NCBI RefSeq assembly: GCF_900110755.1
Contig: NZ_FOFF01000025.1
Location: 1-64,000, forward strand
Source: Streptomyces sp. yr375
GTDB lineage: Bacteria; Actinomycetota; Actinomycetes; Streptomycetales; Streptomycetaceae
Direction: 5' to 3'
DNA: 64,000 bases
Shown here: positions 60,547 to 64,000 of the stretch, one piece after another
Layout: each line of letters begins with the position of its first letter
How positions within the stretch are numbered: position 1 is the stretch's first letter
Program-made: the position numbers and the translations under genes
Notes under the pieces: generated by a model
The model's database searches: none
What the model was told of the DNA's origin: nothing
Seen by the model: the letters and a program-made list of their open reading frames with translations, nothing else

Positions 60547-63225
60547 ATGAGCGAGCACCGTCGCAAACCGACGCCGCCGCAGGAAGGCGGACGTGCCGCG
60601 GCCCGACGCGGTCAGTCCGGTCCGTCCTCCGGCCGCCGCGCGGCACCGCGCGGCGCCACCGGATCTCCTTCCGACTACGGGTTGGGTCACGGGTCCGCAG
60701 GCGAGGAACCGTCTTACGGCAGCCGTGCCGACGCCCGACGCGCGTCCCAGAGGAACTCGGGCGGGCGGCGTAGAGCGGCCGAACCCGCGCCCGGTCGCCG
60801 CGGCGACCCGAGCGGGCCCGGAAGGGGCAGAGGGCGCTCGGCGCCCGACCGGCGACGCCTGATCGACTACCCGCGCGCCGACAAGTACGGCTGGCAGCGC
60901 TGGATGCCGTCCTGGAAGCTCGTGGCGGGCCTGTTCGTCGGCTTCGTCGGCAGTCTGGTGGCCGTGGCGGGCATCGGGTACGCCATGGTGGGCATCCCCG
61001 ACATCGCCAAGACGGCGACGGCGCAGAACAACGTCTACTACTGGAAGGACGGCAGCCAGATGGTTGCCACCGGTGGTGAGACGAACCGTCAGAAGATCGA
61101 CCTCTCGCAGATCCCGGAGGAGATGCGCTGGGCGGTGATCTCGCAGGAGAACAAGACCTTCTACGACGACAGCGGCATCGACCCCAAGGGCATCGCCCGC
61201 GCCGTGTTCAACATGGCCCGGGGCGGACAGACGCAGGGTGGTTCGACGATCACCCAGCAGTACGTCAAGAACGCCATGCTGAACGACCAGTCGCAGACGA
61301 TCTCCCGCAAGTTCAAGGAGATCTTCGTGTCGATAAAGGTGGGCGCCGAGGTCGACAAGAACGAGATCATGGCCGGCTACCTGAACTCCGCGTACTACGG
61401 GCGCAACGCCTACGGAATCCAGGCCGCCGCCCGCGCCTACTTCAACAAGGACGCGATCAAGCTCGACCCGGGTGAGTGTGCCTTCCTGGCCGCCACGCTG
61501 AAGGGCGCCACGTACTACGACCCCGCCGGCACGCCCTCCGTCGACCCGGTGGGCGCCACGGCCACGGCCAACAGCAAGCGGGCCCTGCGGCAGCAGCAGG
61601 ACACCCTCGACAAGATGGTCGAGTACGGGCACCTAACCGCGGCGGAGCGGGCCAAGTACACCAAGCTCCCCAAGTGGCAGAACCCCCGGTCGAACACCGA
61701 CCTGAAGGGGCAGGTCGGCTATCTCGTCGACCTCGCCAACGGCTACCTGGTCACCCACAGCAAGGAGACCGGGATCACCCAGGACCTGCTGCAGCGGGGC
61801 GGCTACTCGATCTACACGACCTTCGACAAGAACAAGGTCAAGGAGCTCGAGGAGTCGGTCACGAAGGTCCAGAAGGCCAACATCAAGCCGGAGGAACGAC
61901 CGGAGACGGACACCCACGTCCAGTTCGGCGGAGCGTCCGTGGAACCGGACACCGGTGCCATCCGGGCTATCTACGGCGGCGAGGACGCCACCAAGCACTT
62001 CACCGACAACGCCGACCAGACCGGTGCCCAGGTCGGTTCGACGTTCAAGCCGTTCGTGCTGGCGGCCGCGATGACCTGGGGCGTGCGCGATCCGGACCTG
62101 GGGTCCTCGCAGGCACAGGACGAGCGCACCATCGTCTCGCCCAAGAGCCTGTTCAGCGGCAAGAACAAGCTCAAGATCGAGAACTACGACCGCACGGTCT
62201 GGAAGAACGAGAAGGGCGAGGAGTGGCTGCAGACCAACGACGGCAACGTCTCTCTCGGCTCTCCGCCCAACTTCAACATTGACCTGCGGGAGGCGATGCG
62301 CGAGTCGGTGAACTCCGCCTTCGTGCAGCTCGGCATGGACGTCGGTCTGGACAAGGTGAAGGAATCCGCCGTCAGCGCGGGCCTGAAGGAGTCCAGCCTC
62401 ACCAACAGCGGCTTCCCGTCGTTCTCGATCGGCATCTCCGACCCGAGCGCGATCCGGATGGCGGGCGCGTACGCCACCTTCGCCGCCAGAGGCAAGCAGC
62501 GTGATCCGTACTCGGTGGAGAAGGTCACGAGTGAGAAGGGCCAGATCTTCACGCACGAGACCGAGACGAATCAGGCCTTCACCTCGAAGGTCGCCGACAA
62601 CGTCACGGACGTCCTGAAGACCGTGGTCGAGGACGGCACCGGTACCAACGCCCAGCTTCCCGGCCGTCAGGTCGCGGGCAAGACCGGTACCACCGACGGC
62701 AACAAGTCGGCCTGGTTCGTGGGCTACACCCCGCAGTTGTCCACCGCGGTCACCATGTTCCGCTACGACGACGACGAGTCCAACAAGAACCGTACGTTCC
62801 TGGAGATGTTCGGAACGGGTGGTCAGAAGAAGATCCACGGTGCCTCGTTCCCGGCGCAGATCTGGCACGACTACATGGCCGAGGCGCTGAAGGGCACGGA
62901 GCCGAAGAACTTCCCGGAGCCCGAGCCCATCGGCGAGGTCGTCAACGCGGAACCGTCCCCGTCCCCGACTCCTTCGATCACCGAGAGTGAGGAAGCGGAG
63001 CCGTCGCCCTCCCCGTCGCCCAGCGTGACGGAGGCCTCGCCCTCACCCACGCCGACCGAGACCTGCACAAACTTCTTCAACTGCAATGAGGAGAACGGCG
63101 GGACCACCGACGGAAACGTGAACGGCGGAACAGGCGAGACATCCCCGTCACCGACCGACACGGAGACGAACGGCAACAGCAGAGGGAATAACGGCGGCGC
63201 CTTCTTCGGAGGCCCGGCCGGCTAG
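60547..63225 (+). CDS. ponA: Class A penicillin-binding protein (transglycosylase/transpeptidase)
   Basis: This 892-residue peptidoglycan synthase polymerises glycan strands and cross-links peptides. An Arg/Gly-rich cytoplasmic tail (about 1-115) precedes one membrane helix (about 121-146). The glycosyltransferase domain has SQENKTFYDDSG with its catalytic Glu near residue 200 and GGSTITQQYVKN. The transpeptidase has STFK (Ser498), SVN (587-589) and KTGT (from Lys712). A long Ser/Pro/Thr/Glu and Asn/Gly-rich tail ends the protein. It corresponds to mycobacterial ponA1 in position (ino1-padR-ponA). The ATG at 60547 follows GAGGAG. A parS pair follows. Confidence 0.95.
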   Translation: MSEHRRKPTPPQEGGRAAARRGQSGPSSGRRAAPRGATGSPSDYGLGHGSAGEEPSYGSRADARRASQRNSGGRRRAAEPAPGRRGDPSGPGRGRGRSAPDRRRLIDYPRADKYGWQRWMPSWKLVAGLFVGFVGSLVAVAGIGYAMVGIPDIAKTATAQNNVYYWKDGSQMVATGGETNRQKIDLSQIPEEMRWAVISQENKTFYDDSGIDPKGIARAVFNMARGGQTQGGSTITQQYVKNAMLNDQSQTISRKFKEIFVSIKVGAEVDKNEIMAGYLNSAYYGRNAYGIQAAARAYFNKDAIKLDPGECAFLAATLKGATYYDPAGTPSVDPVGATATANSKRALRQQQDTLDKMVEYGHLTAAERAKYTKLPKWQNPRSNTDLKGQVGYLVDLANGYLVTHSKETGITQDLLQRGGYSIYTTFDKNKVKELEESVTKVQKANIKPEERPETDTHVQFGGASVEPDTGAIRAIYGGEDATKHFTDNADQTGAQVGSTFKPFVLAAAMTWGVRDPDLGSSQAQDERTIVSPKSLFSGKNKLKIENYDRTVWKNEKGEEWLQTNDGNVSLGSPPNFNIDLREAMRESVNSAFVQLGMDVGLDKVKESAVSAGLKESSLTNSGFPSFSIGISDPSAIRMAGAYATFAARGKQRDPYSVEKVTSEKGQIFTHETETNQAFTSKVADNVTDVLKTVVEDGTGTNAQLPGRQVAGKTGTTDGNKSAWFVGYTPQLSTAVTMFRYDDDESNKNRTFLEMFGTGGQKKIHGASFPAQIWHDYMAEALKGTEPKNFPEPEPIGEVVNAEPSPSPTPSITESEEAEPSPSPSPSVTEASPSPTPTETCTNFFNCNEENGGTTDGNVNGGTGETSPSPTDTETNGNSRGNNGGAFFGGPAG

Positions 63226-63248
63226 GCGCTCGATCGCCCGGCTTGCGT

Positions 63249-63262
63249 GTTTCACGTGAAAC
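63249..63262. promoter_or_regulatory. parS: parS site 8 (tandem pair, left)
   Basis: Exact GTTTCACGTGAAAC 24 bases after the class A PBP gene stop. It is one of two sites 22 bases apart centre to centre. Confidence 0.95.
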
Positions 63263-63270
63263 ATGCGCAT

Positions 63271-63284
63271 GTTTCACGTGAAAC
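63271..63284. promoter_or_regulatory. parS: parS site 9 (tandem pair, right)
   Basis: Exact GTTTCACGTGAAAC eight bases after site 8 (intervening ATGCGCAT is itself palindromic). Its last base begins the stem of the following terminator. Confidence 0.95.
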
Positions 63285-63321
63285 GAGGGCCGCTCCACCG
63301 GACCAGGTGGGGCGGCCCTCG
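63284..63321 (+). terminator. Terminator after the PBP gene
   Basis: CGAGGGCCGC (63284-63293) pairs with GCGGCCCTCG (63312-63321) around an 18-base loop, then GCGTTTTCC follows. It begins on the last base of parS site 9. Confidence 0.8.
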
Positions 63322-63356
63322 GCGTTTTCCTAGGTCTGTACGGCAGGATGGCGCCC

Positions 63357-64000
63357 ATGCCCAGTGCAGAATCGACGCCGACGCCCGTGCACGAGCCGGA
63401 TCCGGTCAGGCCGACCAGCGACGACCCGGTGGCCGCAGCCGGCAGTGAGCTCATCGGCGGCCCCCTCGGCCGACGGGCCCTGCTGGGGACGTCCTGGTGG
63501 ACTCCCGTACGGATCGTCGCGCTCGTGGCGATCGGGATGTTCGCCCTAGGACTGATCCAGAAGGCGCCCTGCTACAACGGAGGCTGGTTCTTCGGCGCCA
63601 CCTCCCAGTACACGCACGCCTGCTACTCGGACATCCCGCACCTCTACCAGGGGCGCGGCTTCGCCGACGGACTCGTGCCGTACTTCGACAAGCTTCCCGG
63701 CGACATGGACTACCTCGAATACCCGGTGCTGACCGGTGTGTTCATGGAGGTGGCCGCCTGGCTCACACCGGGCAGCGGCAGCATCCAGGACCAGGAACAG
63801 TGGTACTGGATGGTCAACGCCGGGATGCTGATGGCGTGCGCGGCCGTCATCGCCGTCTGCGTGGCCCGGACGCACGCCCGGCGCCCCTGGGACGGCCTGC
63901 TGGTCGCCCTGGCGCCTGCCCTCGCGCTGACCGCGACCATCAACTGGGACCTGCTGGCGGTCGCCCTGACGGCCGCGGCGATGCTCATGTGGTCTCGGGG
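63357..64000 (+). CDS. Polytopic membrane protein, possible GT87-type glycosyltransferase (runs off the window)
   Basis: The first 214 residues are present without a stop. A Pro/Glu-rich N-terminus is followed by a membrane helix (PVRIVALVAIGMFALGLI) and a luminal loop with CYNGGWFFGATSQYTHACYS and a DMDYLEYPVLTGVFMEVAAW segment. More helices follow near the window end. The Asp-Tyr/Glu-Tyr-Pro loop and position after a ponA-type gene match the mycobacterial Rv0051-like proteins and DUF2029/GT87-type polyprenol-linked sugar transferases. The ATG at 63357 has AGGA upstream; ATG 63348 is also in frame. Confidence 0.75.
   Translation, partial: MPSAESTPTPVHEPDPVRPTSDDPVAAAGSELIGGPLGRRALLGTSWWTPVRIVALVAIGMFALGLIQKAPCYNGGWFFGATSQYTHACYSDIPHLYQGRGFADGLVPYFDKLPGDMDYLEYPVLTGVFMEVAAWLTPGSGSIQDQEQWYWMVNAGMLMACAAVIAVCVARTHARRPWDGLLVALAPALALTATINWDLLAVALTAAAMLMWSR

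Overview
The window is about 64 kb of a very G+C-rich actinobacterial chromosome centred on its replication origin, almost certainly from a Streptomyces. The evidence is the order of core genes around oriC, a DnaA with a very long low-complexity domain II, class E sortases, a CrgA/DUF881 block, GTG starts and GTGA/ATGA overlaps throughout, and several small proteins of families typical of Streptomyces. The core order also matches the mycobacterial oriC region (crgA, ppi, gyrAB, recF, dnaN, dnaA, rpmH, rnpA, yidD, yidC, jag, rsmG, parAB, trxAB, sigma/anti-sigma, murJ, and later ino1/PadR/PBP).

Layout: 1-293 is the cut-off start of an IS30-type transposase. 388-4763 is a minus-strand operon: DUF881 protein, sortase, small membrane protein, TrpG/PabA-type amidotransferase and two further sortases. 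4912-7993 holds crgA, a rhomboid protease, a cyclophilin and a DUF5324 protein; the crgA-rhomboid gap carries a DnaA-box cluster. About 8.0-18.3 kb is an accessory island ending at a tRNA-Ala gene with an integrase beside it. It holds a TPR regulator, a cytochrome P450 plus terpene cyclase pair, an AraC regulator, a broken secreted lectin-like gene, a truncated PIN toxin and an IS5-type remnant. Base composition in its central part is clearly lower in G+C than the flanks.

18.4-24.4 kb: HTH protein, Ser/Thr kinase, secreted membrane protein, DLW-39 protein, tRNA-Ile and DUF3566 protein. 24.4-36.5 kb: gyrA, gyrB, DciA-type protein, recF, gnd, dnaN, oriC with about twenty DnaA boxes, and dnaA. 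36.9-43.7 kb: rpmH, rnpA, yidD, yidC, khpB/jag, rsmG, a frameshifted membrane-protein pseudogene, parA and parB. 43.9-56.3 kb: GNAT acetyltransferase, trxA, trxB (with a visible sigma-R-type promoter), ECF sigma and anti-sigma pair, MurJ-associated pseudokinase, murJ, DUF6049 protein and cca. 56.4-64 kb: LppU/SCO3897-type protein, MFS transporter, inositol-phosphate synthase, PadR regulator with a 21-bp palindromic operator, class A PBP, and the start of a polytopic membrane protein.

How it fits together: the centre is the replication and segregation hub (oriC, DnaA, DnaN, RecF, gyrase, ParAB). Nine exact 14-bp parS sites lie at 41.4-63.3 kb, all on the dnaA/parAB side of oriC. The flanks hold cell-envelope and division genes (CrgA, sortases, YidC, MurJ, PBP) and thiol-redox genes. 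The island is the only clearly foreign block. The points most worth a second look are its P450/terpene cyclase pair, the lectin pseudogene, the DnaA-box clusters outside oriC, the unusual parS settings (one inside a 30-bp palindrome, one tandem pair), the duplicated dnaN tail and the three-sortase operon. All positions and repeats were read by eye; no searches were run.
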